Below are positions 11,166 to 24,259 of a stretch of DNA of 64,000 nt, piece after piece. Below the pieces are notes generated by a model. That model made no database searches, had not been told where the DNA came from, and saw only the letters and a program-made list of their open reading frames with translations. Location of the stretch: positions 617,871 to 681,870 of the forward strand of contig NMRA01000172.1 of the NCBI GenBank assembly GCA_002633005.1, written 5' to 3'. The translations under genes and the position numbers were made by a program. This DNA is from Phoronis australis (lineage: Eukaryota > Phoronida > Phoronidae). Every line of letters starts with the position of its first letter. Position 1 is the first letter of the stretch.

Positions 11166-12352
11166 AGTTACAGTCATGTTATGGAGTGTTTCCAAGTATT
11201 TATGTCCACATATGTCATTAAACTTTATTCCCAAGTGATGAGTGTATTGTACTATTGTCTATGTCTTTAAATGTATGATTAAATTGGCCTCTGAAAGTTT
11301 AGAGTGTTACAAATTACCAAAAACATTGCATTTTTGATGTTATATGTGCTCATTTTAGGAAGATAGCAATTATAATTATACACTTACAAATATAGCATCG
11401 AAGGAAAACATTTTAAAATGCTTAATAAAGTAGATAATGATGTTATATCTTTTACTGCAGAAAATCGAATCGTAATCTGATGCCTGGAACCAAAGATATT
11501 GCACGCTGAATCAACACTATTTTTCGTTATATATCTTACAATTTATCTTTGTTTTTAGTGCATACCATAATAAAATATTTTGTGGAACCCTTGGAACTTT
11601 TAAAGTTTACCTTCTGATATTGACTGTCACGCACAAAGATGGAATAAATGAAATACACCATGAGCGTTGATTCTAAAATTTTTAGCACATGAAATATCGA
11701 CTTAAATGTCCCTTCTAAACATGTAGTGTCCGTAGATCTCTCTAAACATGTTAATTGCCAGTGGCTGTTACTCAGTGTTTTATCTTATGGAATATGCTCC
11801 TGGACACACATGATTCACACAGTCAATTAATGAAACTATATCTCTGGAGTTGACAATAAGTGCTACCATCCATGAATGTAGTGTCCGTAGACATTTTGTA
11901 GCATCCGTAGACTTAAACAAGGACACTGCATGGCAACAATGATATGTTGCAATTACAAGAAAATAAATACCTATACTTTATTAAAGAGCATTGTCTTGTT
12001 TGAGATCAGGAAATCTGAGTAAGTACTTGTTTTGTAGCGTCCGTAGATACCCATACACTTTTATTATCACTTAAATAGTTGATTATTCACACAATATTGG
12101 GTTTGGATGATCAAAACAAGTGTTCACAACCTGTTTAGGACAGTCAAAGCTACGCATTTATATTGTCATTTATATTGTGTTGGTATGCCTACATCAAATT
12201 TAAAAAAATTGTGAATTTGGTGTCAAAAATCACCCTGATCGTGGAAAAGCCATTAGCTAATTTTATGTTGTCAGTAAGGTATGACAAACAGATTCAGTGG
12301 AAAAGGAAGACCAAAAAACCAGACAGAAAACGATAAATGAAATGCTCATTTC
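11166..12352. other. Insertion splitting the minus-strand LINE; repeated GTCCGTAGA motif
   Basis: This segment lies between RT block 'LSKFLERVVYEQLEH' (ending at 12353) and RT block 'DAGK...' (starting about 11145), which are normally separated by only a few dozen codons. It has no coding evidence. A GTAG(T/C)(G/A)TCCGTAGA phrase occurs near 11723, 11878, 11899 and 12035. I infer a later insertion of a non-coding element, but clear terminal repeats were not seen. Confidence 0.45.
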
Positions 12353-12805
12353 TTAATGTTCCAATTGTTCGTAGACAACTCGTTCTAAAAACTTGGATAG
12401 GGAACAAATGATACATATTGGTCTATAATTAGACACGCCCAATCTGTCATTCTTCTTAAAAAGACGGACAACTTTAGCACACTTAAATTGATGAGGAACA
12501 AACGAATTGGTATTGGACAAATTTCCAATGTGACAGAAAGGTGGAGCCAAGGCAACATCAGCGGCTTTGAAGAAACGAGAAGGGATGTTGTCAAGACCAG
12601 TGCTTTTGTTAACTCCTAAGTCTTTAAGAACAGTATAGACGTGATCAACTGACACAAACTCTCCAATTAAGACTTCAATAGACCACAAACGCACCGAAGT
12701 TTGACTCACTTGTTCCAGAGACTTAACTGTCACAAAACAGATAATATTTTCGCCGGAATATAATATTTCAGTGGAAGGATTATAAAAAGTACGGAGGTTG
12801 AACAC
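12353..12805 (-). pseudogene. CR1/Jockey-like LINE reverse transcriptase, N-terminal RT part
   Basis: A 150-codon minus-strand frame carries the RT fingers pattern of non-LTR retrotransposons: DLGVNKSTGLDNIPSRFFK, then VPHQFKCAKVVRLFKKNDR, NYRPICIICSLSKFLERVVY and a stop. These match the usual order K.tG.D.ip..llK / vP..wK.a.V.PifKkgd / NYRPIs.l...sKi.Er. The catalytic part follows downstream on the same strand at 11165-10690. It is a fragment of a copy-and-paste retroelement with no intact endonuclease visible upstream. Confidence 0.85.
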
Positions 12806-12809
12806 ATAT

Positions 12810-14210
12810 CGACTTCACAATGAGCCCCCTATTGCACTCGACGATATTCACGCACATCAATAATATTCACCTAATCTTCCAGATCCACAGCACTAAAATT
12901 GTGAAAAGACTTACAAAGAGTGGAACATACAGAATCGATTACGTATTTGAAGAACAGCTTGACAACTTCAGACGGGCAAAACGTAAACCCCAAGCCCGAG
13001 CAATTCCGTATTCATGCCCCTAAAATCCAGACCAAAACCAAAAATATTTCTTACCAGTGATCAAACTTCATACTCGGCGATCAAACTCCAACCCGGACCA
13101 TAGGTAAAGCATGTAAAGTATACCTGTAGCAACACGGCGTGCGTATTGTACATAAAAAAGAGTTTTGTTTAGGCATTGAACTGCCAACGTAAGGATAGAT
13201 GCAGATTCTGGTTCAAAACAAAGGAACGATCATCTTTACTTTTCCTTCAAGCAATCCATCCTAAAGTCTGCATACGCACAACTGACAAAACTAAGCAAAT
13301 TCTGGATTTGACTCTTCATCCAAGTAAAGAATGTTTGTACCGTCCTTTCCTCGATCATTCATTGGGAGGTTACAATCTAATGGCAATGTTTTTATCGTTT
13401 GCCGACCTACGATTAACACATTAGCGGTTGTGAGTCATTGTTTCTTGCATGTTTATTTAGCAACTCCTTCCATGCAGGTGTAGGTGATAAATGATTTGTA
13501 AGCACATTGCAGTACGATGTAAATTATTACTGCCAATCTAACGATACTTTAATAGTCAGTCAAATTAATTAACCAAGATCACATTTATAAAATAGTTCCA
13601 ATCTCTTCACGTTGCTTGACAGACTCTATTAAACGTTCATTCTTATCAAATCAGTGAAACCTAGTTGTAAGGTTACCGAATTTAAATTAAAAAAGCTGAA
13701 ATATTCAAATACGCTGAAGAACCATGTAATATGGTCACTTTCTCTCGACTGGAAGCTCTCCATGAGCAATCACCAGACTGTGAAGAAGACTGTTTGATCC
13801 AATAACCTTTCTTCCTGATTTAGTGTCTGGGCTGCGAAGCATAAGGCGTTTGCTTCAGCTCGGTATTTAGTGGAGTGAAGGCCTGTGGTGAAGGACTAGC
13901 TTAGCGAGTATATGATGAAGATACCACTTATCCCATTTCTGTCAGCGTCCTCTGAGCAGAGTCATCTGTACAGACGCGGTCCAAATATTTTGTAAATTCA
14001 GAAGAAAAAGAAATTATGGTAGCAAAAATGTAACGGAGGAAAACATATCGTAAGTCAAACTAGATTGCTGTTGGACATACACTTTACATTTGTTGATATA
14101 AGGGCTTGCATGATGCTGGCTAGTTCTTCATTTTCAGTGGTGATTTCCAAGTTCACAAGGGATGAAAATGACAAGCTTTAGAAAGAAATCGACGTTAATG
14201 AAGCTCTCTC
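12810..14210. other. No gene recognised
   Basis: Short frames at 12820-13023 and 13176-13424 show no recognisable domain. The part just right of 12805 may include the decayed start of the LINE ORF2. Confidence 0.4.
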
Positions 14211-14219
14211 ATGAGGAAT

Positions 14220-15010
14220 TAAAATATATGAAAAACAACCACTAACGTCAGGTCCTGATTATTGTTCATCGGAGTTCTTGGAAAGACATTTCGGTCTTCA
14301 AGGTGAGAACGTTCAATAGCAGATTTAAGAATCAATTTGCTTACTTAATAACATGAAGGTGTAATTTCTATTATTCCTAAAGGAAAAACCTTATTGAACA
14401 CTCAGCACCTGACGGCATATTTTTTATTAAATAAGATCCACATAATTCTCTCGGGCTGCATGTCTCGTTTAACGCGTTAAATCAGTAATTAATGAACTGG
14501 TTGATAATCGACCAAACTGGATTGATCAAGGGCAAATTTATTGGAGAAAACACATGGACAATTTCCTCCGATACACGACCCAATATACATGTAATATTCC
14601 TGGTGATTTACGGTAGACTTTGTAAAGAATATTTGATTCTGTCTCATGGGAATTCATGTTTAACACTACTTTATTCAATTTCGACAAAAATCATGAACTG
14701 AGTTCGGCTTTTGAACAAGGGTGTAAAAATGTGTGCTATTCAACATTTGGTCACTTTACAATATTTTGAAATTGGTCTCGGCTGCTGTCAAGTAGTAACT
14801 CGTTGTTTGGACCCTATTTAGTGTTCATTAGTTGCGTTCAGATTATGGCTACATTGTTGCGCAATATATATATAAACGGTTATAAATGTAGGCTCGCTGC
14901 ATTTGAAAACTCTGCAATATGCCAATGACGCTGTCCTGTCAGGACGGTTTGAAACGAAACTTGGGAAAATTCACGGTATATGGATTAAAGCTTAAAAAAT
15001 AACTGATATA
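14220..15010 (+). mobile_element. Tx1/L1-like LINE reverse-transcriptase relic
   Basis: Frames shift repeatedly, but the RT blocks occur in order: GVISIIPKGKTLLNT near 14358, LIIDQTGLIKGKFIGENT at 14501-14554, EYLILSHGN / FDSVSWEF-like near 14630-14660, and LQYANDAVLSG near 14915-14945. In the last block the catalytic YADD has become YAND. The phrase QTGxIKGxFIGEN is characteristic of the L1/Tx1 clade. No intact ORF remains. Confidence 0.75.
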
Positions 15011-15014
15011 TAAT

Positions 15015-16150
15015 TTACTATGATAACAGCATTCAATAGCTCAGACTGATTTAACAAGCTGGTCCAAAATGTCCGTAACGCCGCGGCAAAACGGCAAAAT
15101 AACTGTTATTAAGGCGTTTGCGCTGGTACTTCTTAAATTGATTCCCCTTATGACAATACTGCCTTTGCCGACAGAAGAGACACTAGTTGATTATATGAGT
15201 AACAGCACGCGTAGAACTCGTGACCAGGCTAAGAGTAATGTTGTTTATGATATTCATGTCCGAATGACGAATGTATTCGTCACAACAAGCATCCCAGTGT
15301 CCACAACACTTGTTCTCGCTCGCGTACATTATCATTTTACTTACAGACCGGCCCAATAACACACCATTTCTTGACAAGTTCCGGAGACAAGATCTATAGA
15401 GAATACACTGTTGACAGCAGTCGTATTTGATATATTGAGCGGAATGTTGAAAATGTGGAGGTCTTCCTCATTTGGTTTAAGTCACGTGACACGAATGTCC
15501 AGAAGATCGGGCGTGCGTTTGGTAACGTTAGGACTTACTATAGGACCTAGCTAAAATCTAGCCAAAGTCAGGTGTTCTGATTTAAAATACTCTACACGGC
15601 AATATCTCACGCAATCTCGCGAAGTCCTGCTTCTTAGCAAGGTCCTAGCGCTACTGAACGGGAGCCTGGTCTCACAGAAGTTTGAAATTGTTCACTTAGA
15701 GCATCATTATTCTAGCTTTGACTGACTCGTGATTTCACATTTATTTCGCACCATGTCTTGTGTGGCCTGTCGTCTTTGTTTGTCTTTGTACGTGATACCC
15801 TCTCTCCTCGTGTTTGAGAATTTGCAACTACCATTTTACATTATACTCTGAAGATGGACGGTGCATTCCTAAATATCATCAGTTTTATTAACTCTACACA
15901 GTCTTATTCAATTAAACATGTATTAATGAAGATCTGCTACCTTATTATGCTAATGTCTGTAACACTTGCCTACTTTTGGGATGATGAGTGTTTTTCTAGA
16001 TTCTGTCTTTCACAGAGCTAAAAAGTCATTCTTTGGAGAGCCTGGTTGCACTGGTTTACTCGTCCCTGAATTATCTTACATGTTGCTGTATGAAAGATGA
16101 TTAACGGTGACTCTTTAAGGTGTAGTAGTTTACGTTATTTTCAGAAACGC
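15015..16150. other. No gene recognised
   Basis: The 96-codon frame at 15069-15359 has no known domain. No repeat structure was evident. Confidence 0.45.
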
Positions 16151-16159
16151 GAAGATGTT

Positions 16160-16690
16160 TTAACTTTCCCAACACTAAGAAAAATAGTGAAAATTTCGGT
16201 GAAGATAATCACTTTAAAGACTCAGACCGATATATGAGTAGGTTCCAGTTGGGTTTTGAGATTTATATTAGTCCGAGTAGAAGTGATGTCCGAGGTGTGT
16301 GCTATCATAGCTAACAATATCTTTTAACATGGAATCAGAAAATGCCACATCGATACAGTAGGAAACCTCTTTATTGTTACAATGATGTTGTAACAAATCT
16401 GAGTGGGTTGCAAATGATTCTCTTTTTTATGAAAACTTGACATCTCTTGTCGGAACATTATGTGTAAACAGTTGTGTTCTGACAGAATTCAACTCAGAAC
16501 GTATTAATCCGTGTGGGGATTGGAATTTGATCCAGGGTTATCGCAAAGTCTATTTCCGTTATGCTAGTTTAGTATAGTCATACAAGAATTATATGCCTCC
16601 TGCAGTAAATGAGGTATTACTCAAATTGCTTCGTGATTTGTTAACCAAATAAGTAGAAGTGCCTCCTGGTACGCCAACTACAGTGCACAC
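16160..16690 (+). mobile_element. Tx1/L1-like LINE endonuclease relic
   Basis: Plus-strand translation with frame changes gives WGFEIYISPSRSDVRGVCAI near 16250-16310, matching the WG.....S..sn.rGvailf block of LINE endonucleases. It then gives HIDTVGNLFIV near 16350 and CGDWNLIQ at about 16512-16536, corresponding to the GDFN catalytic block. It lies downstream of the RT relic at 14.2 kb, so it belongs to a separate copy. Confidence 0.65.
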
Positions 16691-16694
16691 CAAT

Positions 16695-19600
16695 AATTAA
16701 CAAACGGTATTAAATAATTGAACTGTGTTAGTTAATAAAGTGCTTTTTAAAACACAAGTTAATCAATGAAATGACGATTTGACGGTACGACTAGGAACCA
16801 CGCATGCAAAAATGGCACAGCGTAGTATTCTTAAAGATACTATTTCCGCTTCATTTTTGTTAAAAACTTCATGATACGGATCTTCACGCAAACAGTTTTA
16901 TTCGAAACCTTAGCCCAAATAATAGTATTTAGACATGACATTGTTTTTTTTTCAAAATAAACTGAGTTTGATTTAGACTTTTAGCTTAATATTTATTTTT
17001 ATGTGGTGCACCAAGAAAAGATAGATGCCGTCAATCGAAATTCGAGTTTCTTGCGAAAGCTGGACATAGTATTCACGACCGTCTGTCCATTCCTATGTGG
17101 CATGATATCCCAAGAAGGAAGATTTCAGTTTTGTCTGTATTATGTGCTGAAGTTTAGATGGCGTCACAGTAGCATTTTCATTTCGGCGACTGTAATAGAC
17201 ATGAAAATGCATCTGTTACTTTTTTGTTCACGGACTCATTAACAGAAAAATGAAGGTCGAGAGATAACCTCATTAAGACTGGTAACAAAATCACGCATTA
17301 CAACCATTAAAAATTATGAACACCTTAAAAATTGTCACATCCTGAGGCATAGCAGTGAGTGAACTGTGAATATTAGGTGGCCTGGGTGGAAGCACTAGGT
17401 ACCGGCCTTCATCTAGCAGGCATCCAGGGTGTCCAACTGGAGACCCCCCGACATAAATTAAAGCATCTTAGCTAGGTTATCATAAAGGAAATGAAGTAAA
17501 TGAACTAAAGAAGACTCAAGGTTCTTGGCGCAAATCTGAAGCCGACTGACCGTTGTGATGACTGTACATTTGTCAATTTAGTTTTATTAAAAATTACGTT
17601 TTTTGCCAAAACACACTGCTATAAGTTCTAATCTAAAGTTTCCTATGTGTACAGTGTCGCTGGTAGGACACCTTAAGCTAAAACTTTCAGAGGTTTATTT
17701 CCACCGAGTTTTAAAATTGCAATTCTGTATAAGTTTAAATCCGTTATTAACCATTTTCTGGTGTTAAAATCACAAACTTTGTATAGCCAGATTTAAATGA
17801 GATGCATATATTGCTTTTTTATCAGTGTTACTACATGTAATGAAAACGCTGCTTCTATGAAATGTCTTGAAAAAATACCAAACACTGTTTTAGCTTATTG
17901 GCAGTTCTAAAGCAGTTGCTACACTGTGCACACTTGTTTATTATCACATGACCACCAGTTTTTTAGAAGTATTTTTGCTTTAGGAATGAACGTCTAAGAC
18001 GTAAAATCCTGTTATCTTGTTTTCCAAGTATTTGCACTTGCTGTCGACACACTGGGAACCATGTCTCAGATTTTATTATTTTCAGTACAACAACAAAGAT
18101 ATCAGCCAACAAAGTATCATTTTATATCATCGCAAGATTTATTTTGGATGGTCAGTGCCTCTGTAGTTCAAAGCAAAATAAAAATCTTATTCTACCAATG
18201 GGACATAATATAATATAATAGCACATTTTCAGACTAATGGACCCACCCTGCACAACTCACAAATATTGTTCGAAAATGCTAGAAGTCAAAAGGTTTGAAA
18301 ATAACTGATGAAGACTTCTCCTGCACTTGAAAAGCCTTGAAGTCTTCTCAGGCAAGTTGCTAATATGGAGGCTAAATTATGCATTTATGAAATGTTGAGC
18401 AGCAATACAAAATATAGACGTAATACGTGCGTCAAAATTTAATTTTCGAGGAGAGAAGTGTCCACAGTTACCCTTATAGCCACTGAATCAAGGCTCACGT
18501 GTGGAACAACGTATCGGACACTATTATTGAGTGAGTGAAACAAAAGTAGTGGGGAAGACCTCACACTTTGAATCACAGAATTCATCTAGTGATAGTGAGT
18601 AATTATCAACAGCAATAAAATAAGCCTACTTTCATGTCATAAGTGAAGTAACAATAGTCCACAAGCAGGTGGCACGAAAATACCAACATTCAATGGTCAG
18701 CTACATATGTGTGGCCTATATAGTGTCCCACAGGGTCTGTAAATTTGTTACTTATTACCATGCACAACTTTTAGAAACCTTCTGCACATGTGTTCTAAGA
18801 TATACATGTCGCCACAAGATAATATTTCTGCATGCCTGAAGTTGGTCAGACGCATTCTGATCAGTCTCTGGCCTCAACGCCATCAAGTCATTTTGTTGCC
18901 TGGGCAAAACACTCAGAAATCCAGAAAACATCAATAAAATATATTTTATCCTGTTTCAACATTATTTCAGATTGTGCTTGTTATCTTTTCTAATGTATTC
19001 CATTGTTAATTTCAGTTTCTGCAAATAAACTTATTAAAAAAATATTGCAGATTTAACTAGGGAATAAGTAGTAACTTACTTTCGCTAGTAAATTAATTAT
19101 ATGCTACAACTGGTAGATGCAGAGTGACATTCTATACTGGATAACCAAAATGTTTAGATTTTCAGTATTGCAGACTATAAACTCGCCAATACTTTAATTT
19201 GTAAACTGACACCATGGTTGGTTTTGGATGGGATTTGCAACATAAATTTGAAATAAGTCATATCACCGATAAAATGCGATCAGTTCGACCTTAAAATGAA
19301 AGTAATTCATTGATTACATACACATTAAAGAGAACAAACAATGTTTAAACACTAAGCATTTTCATTTGCTATATTGGCAAGACTTATGTGCCAACATGTA
19401 CAAAGCAACCACGACATGACCAACATGTTTTTCATTAAAATCATCCAACCCTTAGTTACATACCTGGCATAACACCTTTTCTGTCGCCAACAAGACTCAA
19501 CTTTCATGTCTAGGTTCTCCAATTGAGCTCTCCTTCACTCTGCTACATACATGTATGCTAATGGGCTTTGTTTTACATGCACGGGTAGCCAGTCTCGCTA

Positions 19601-21590
19601 TTGCTGTCGCACACGTGTTGCTTGGTGCAGTCTACCAGTGGTTTGAGTGTAGTTCGGTTGTGTTTCGCTACGCTCTGTATCTCATGTTTGCGCCAGATGG
19701 TGTTCATATCAGTTAATATATTTGTTTATATGTTGGTACAAGTACATGTAAGTGTAACTTATATTGATTATTTGCTAGAACAAGCAACTACTCTCAATAC
19801 GGTTTGTGACTTAACTGGAGTGTTATGGACGTTTAGGTTCACAGGCAGCTTTAACCAGCTTCTCGACGATATACAAGCACTACAGTAAAGAGAAAGGTAC
19901 ACAACTGCTTTCCAATATGGTCGCCCGCCAGGCACTTACGTAAAAACTCAAAGCATGTCAATATGGCAGTAATTTATGTCATACATTTTATCTGCGACTG
20001 CATCACATTCCCTAGTTACATGTCAATATTAGGTGTAGACCTACGTTATTCTCTCTTCAAGATCAACAGAAAAAATCAGTTCATGATACAAGTACTACAC
20101 TACTTATATTGAGTGCTTAACTGCTGATGACGGGCCAGGTTTGATTGAAAAATCAAAATTAGGATCCTGCTTCAAATGCACTGAATGCTCCAGAAAAGAA
20201 ATATTGGTATTTATCGATCCAACGAAAGGTATTAGTGCTATTCAAATCTAAAAAAAAAATGTTATCCTTTTTATAGGATATTAAACAACTTCGAAAAATC
20301 CACAAGTCTCGATGAACAGATTCAAGTTTCTGTGGTATATTTGGCATACCGGTACTCCGTATTCTGCAAACGAGTACAAGTTGAGGCACTCACTGTAATG
20401 ACGTTTAGTGATTATGTGAGTCATCTCGTAAGATGCACATGCAAAGCACAAACGAAGACAGGAAAGCAACCCACGGTTTTCGTAGGGATCTCTCGGCGGT
20501 GTCATCAGGAAAATCCTGCCAAAGCGACCACCCATCAGAGGATGGAGAACTTGAAGTCAAGTGAGGAAATCCAGGCCTCATTGCATGTTACTGATTGCTG
20601 TGAGCAAACAGTATATTTTAATTTGAAACGACAAAACAGGAACATTGCCAGGCCCAGCCAGGAAGTAGAGTAGATGGATGCAAAGTGGGTATGAACAACC
20701 TGTCATTTCCACACACATTTGAGTGCAGTGCACACAATTTCATAACATTCAACAAGGTAAGTTCACAAAGAAATTGATGCGCAGTGTTTTGCTAATATGC
20801 ACTGTTTTATCAAGTGGTAAAACAAACTGTACAATTAAGAATTGAGCCAACCTAGACTTCTTGAAAGTGACTAACATTTCTCAACTGTACTAGAAGTGGG
20901 TGCCGGAAATCTTAATATAATAACATTTGCGCTGCATCGATTGATTTCTGGGAATCCAAAGGAAGGAAATACTGAGGTACACTTGAGGACTGCGGGCAAT
21001 GATTATCACAGCGTGCTATGTTATCAACGTTAAAAACATTATTCTTTGTAGATTAAGATTATGTGGAGGATTGCTACTGAAGCCAGGCAGCGTCTGAACA
21101 GTCTCTACCACTAACGGAATACGGGGGCCTCATGTGTCATGTCACATGGTTATGAGCTTCAGCTGATAACAGATGTGTTATCTGTGTACAACACAGCGAC
21201 ATTGCCAAAAACTTTCTAAAGTTATACCAGTACGTAGCGAACATTAAAACTCAAGGACTTAAAAGGTATCATCGCGTGACCACATATGCTTTCACGCAGA
21301 GAACAGAGCAGAAAATGATTGACGTGTAAACTGTATAAACACACACGATCCCAAAACCACACAACAACAGGGTGCCCACTGTTATATACATTACGTGGTA
21401 GTTGGAACGCACTGATTACACTGGAATTAGTCATCCTTTTTCATCTCTTGTACTTCATGTTTGGTCAACCCACTGCATTCCCAGTGCATCTATCTTTCGC
21501 AGTGTGTGCACCGCACCATCATTCCTCATTTCTCCATATGCCTTCCAACGGACTCTGCAGATATCTGCGGTATGCCATCTGCTGCAAAAA
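16695..21590. other. Long stretch without recognisable genes
   Basis: AT-rich, with scattered frames of up to 113 codons (for example 17003-17242, 19601-19888, 20332-20673), none with a domain I can name. Hydrophobic runs in the 19601-19888 frame are not convincing as helices of a real protein. No tRNA or tandem repeat was found. Confidence 0.45.
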
Positions 21591-21599
21591 TAACTTGAG

Positions 21600-22640
21600 A
21601 TACAATTTGACAAAGGTCTTTCTTTAGTATCAATTTTGGAGGTTGTTGATTCTAAAGTGCCGCAATTTGAAACAACTGGGACTTGGTGCATTGATCCATG
21701 CTGTTTCGGTTGTCCAGGATGGCCCTTTTCCATGTGTAGTGGGACAGTTGTTAGTGTTCAAATTGATTTTTTCAAAGTCACTAATTGAGTACGGTTTATC
21801 AGTCCCCTTTGTTTGAACATTTAGACAATGTGCAAAACTGCGGAACTGGTTTTTGCCACCATCGCACACTTTATTCATCACGGCCATGGCTACTTCCTCT
21901 TTGGTGCCAAGCACCAGCTCTAGTCACATGCGCTGAAGGCATTCCTTTGATTTTCACAGTCTTTTAAAACAGTGAGAGATTATTTTAAGTTCTGGCTTTG
22001 ACACATTCTGCAGCAACTTCTTTTCTTGATCAAAAGCTTGAAAAAACTGAATGTGGCACCGGTAATGTGTGCTAGGCCTCAGCTTGCATTTTGGTTCCTG
22101 AGAAAAACATTGAGTGTTTCTGAGCGGGTAGACTTAGACAAAATTCGTTCCCACCTGCGATGCTTTATATTTCTAAAGAAAATCCAGCTTGGCAGAGGTC
22201 TGTTGGTGTACATCGCTGTTCTGATAGTTCTTATGTAATAATTTCTAGCTTTGGCGATACATCGACCCCCAGTGTATCGTAGTGTGACAAGACTTGCAGG
22301 AGTGGGGACAGTGACTTTGGTTGTTGAGGGTCCGGAGTGTTGGGGATTGTCACATTCTTCAGAATGTCCAGATTTTTCTGACAATACAAAACCCCTCACT
22401 CGCCAAGAGAGCAAACCTCGAAGCCGATCAATTTTAGATTGGGCCTTAGCATGTGCGGTGACATGAATGAAAGCAGCTCTTTGCTGTCGGTGGCTGGAAA
22501 AAGCGACTTGTACATCGAAACAGTGTCTTTTCCAAAAACGGCTATGTGTGCTTTAGACATAAATTGGTCACCGGGCCGTTTTTTGGCTTTCCTGAAAGTT
22601 TAAAGGCCACTCTAACTCGCCGTCTCAATTTCAGATCCTT
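21600..22640 (-). pseudogene. Unassigned minus-strand coding relic
   Basis: Several neighbouring minus-strand frames read like damaged protein rather than noise. From about 22594, KKRPGDQFMSKAHIAV continues through DSKELLSFMSPHML and LKLIGFEVCSLGE to a stop near 22402. Then 22414-22079 is a 111-codon frame with YIRTIRTAMYTNRPLPSW. Then 21914-21630 reads LGTKEEVAMAVMNKVCDGG with FRSFAHCLNVQTKGTDKP. An acceptor-like AAACTTTCAG precedes the first block. I do not recognise the family. It could be a host pseudogene, exons of a real gene, or a transposon protein. Confidence 0.4.
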
Positions 22641-22889
22641 GCACTGAAAAAGAAGGTTGGCGTTTAGTTTCAACCAATCAATTTATTTCTGTAATAAAGG
22701 CCATCACCCCACTGTACAAAAGAACGATGTGTAAAATACTTAAGAGTGCAACAAGCTATCGCGGAGTCGAAAAGCATAACATATATAGACATATAGGTTA
22801 TTAATTAATTTAGCATCACCACTTGTTGGCATTAATCAAATGAACTTAAAAACAGACGGTAAATTCCACTAATACACTTCAATATAATT

Positions 22890-23100
22890 TTCTCTCAATT
22901 CAGAATATTTATCACAGCTTAGAAGGAAATGGTACTGGTCTTCAACAACATTGGTGCAGAAGGGACACACTCTGTTTGCCCTATCTTAATTCAAGTACCT
23001 GTGTACTTCAGTCATGAGACTGTGACTAGAACAACGTTGACTTAATTTGTGCACGGAGTATATCCCGTTTGAATTGATTATAAAGACACAATTTAGGATT
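22890..23100 (-). mobile_element. LINE C-terminal zinc-binding motif relic
   Basis: Minus-strand reading around 22985-22880 gives NRVCPFCTNVVEDQYHFLLS followed by CDKYSELRENYIE. This CP.C...V.ED..HFLL.C..Y..LR pattern is common at the C-terminus of invertebrate LINE ORF2 proteins. Together with the endonuclease piece at 23490-23956 it looks like the two ends of one minus-strand element whose RT has been deleted. Confidence 0.65.
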
Positions 23101-23489
23101 GTTTTCCACACTCTGTCCCCATCCTTGCAAATAAAAATCCCTTTTCGCTGTCTAAAAAATTAGCAGAAAAGTATTTTCACACACAACACCTTGATTTAAC
23201 CAAACCTCTTTTAATATATAATTTGACAATGTTAGTCTAACTGATGTAGCCCAATTTCAGGAGTGCACGGCATCACCGCAATATAGTACATGGAAAGTAA
23301 TGGCAACCGCTCACTTTTGCTTAGTACAGCGTCGTTTGAGCATGAATTAGCAACACACAACAAACGCTTTCAAATTTTAATATGCATTTTTTCTAACCAG
23401 TTGCATTCTTGTCAGCCCATGTTTCGGCTCCATAACACAAGGTACGGTAATCTGCGCTGTCGTGTACAATATTGTCTTTCATTTTACCA

Positions 23490-23956
23490 ACAGGGGCGCT
23501 AAATTACACACAACAAACATACGATGATCACTATATACAACACTTAAATCCAGCAACAAGACACCATTTTTCTCTTCAACATATCTACATGAGCCTTCTG
23601 GTGATAGGTAGACAAAGCACATAATTACACCTTTGTCTATATTAAATAAACATTTTTCGAACTTTAAATGAAAAACACCATGAGTGAAATCAGACTTTAT
23701 GCGATCACAAAACTTGTCTAAATATTCTTTTACAAACAGAGTGATGCCACCAGGATTTCGACCACGTTGTTTTTTCTTTTTTGATTGTGCATATTAAAAG
23801 TTGCATAACCTTGAAATTTACACTGATCTTGTCTACTAGTCCATGTTTCACACACTGAAACAATGTCATGACTCGAGAGAAAAGTTTAAACATCTTTACC
23901 ATTTCTTGTGCTTTCCAACTCGCAATTTTGAGTTCTTCCTTATTTGCACAATTCAC
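23490..23956 (-). pseudogene. LINE AP-endonuclease domain relic
   Basis: The minus-strand frame starting at 23956 contains LKIASWKAQEM, equivalent to the lkiaSWNvqGl start of LINE endonucleases. After frame changes, FNIDKGVIMCFVYLSPEGS and RYVEEKNGVLLLDL follow (about 23640-23540), matching the middle of such domains. The Asn and later catalytic residues are lost or out of frame. Confidence 0.6.
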
Positions 23957-24224
23957 CGACTGGCCTTCGCCATTTCTCTATTGTCCACGAGTGTGAAACT
24001 CAACGATGTCTTATTGGCTATCGTCGCACACGTACGTTATCCCACCAATAACCAGCTTGTCGTACTTGTTGAACGCTTCCTTACCTTGACTTCTGCCATC
24101 CATTAGGTATCTACATGAATAAAGCTTCCCACGGGTATCTCATATTGACCGAGTAGTATTGTGTAATACGTTATGCAGAACACTGCAGCTTTTCCTTTGG
24201 CAGTTTCAGGATCTCCTCTCTATC

Positions 24225-24250
24225 TTTAAAGGAGCATGCCACCCAAACAA
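24225..24250 (+). repeat. Isolated THAP/TTAA-element terminus
   Basis: TTAA followed by AGGAGCATGCCACCC matches the ends at 5184 and 46064 with one substitution in the first eleven bases. No partner end or THAP coding was seen within a few kb, so this is a solo end or a strongly decayed copy. Confidence 0.5.
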
Positions 24251-24259
24251 CAACCTACT

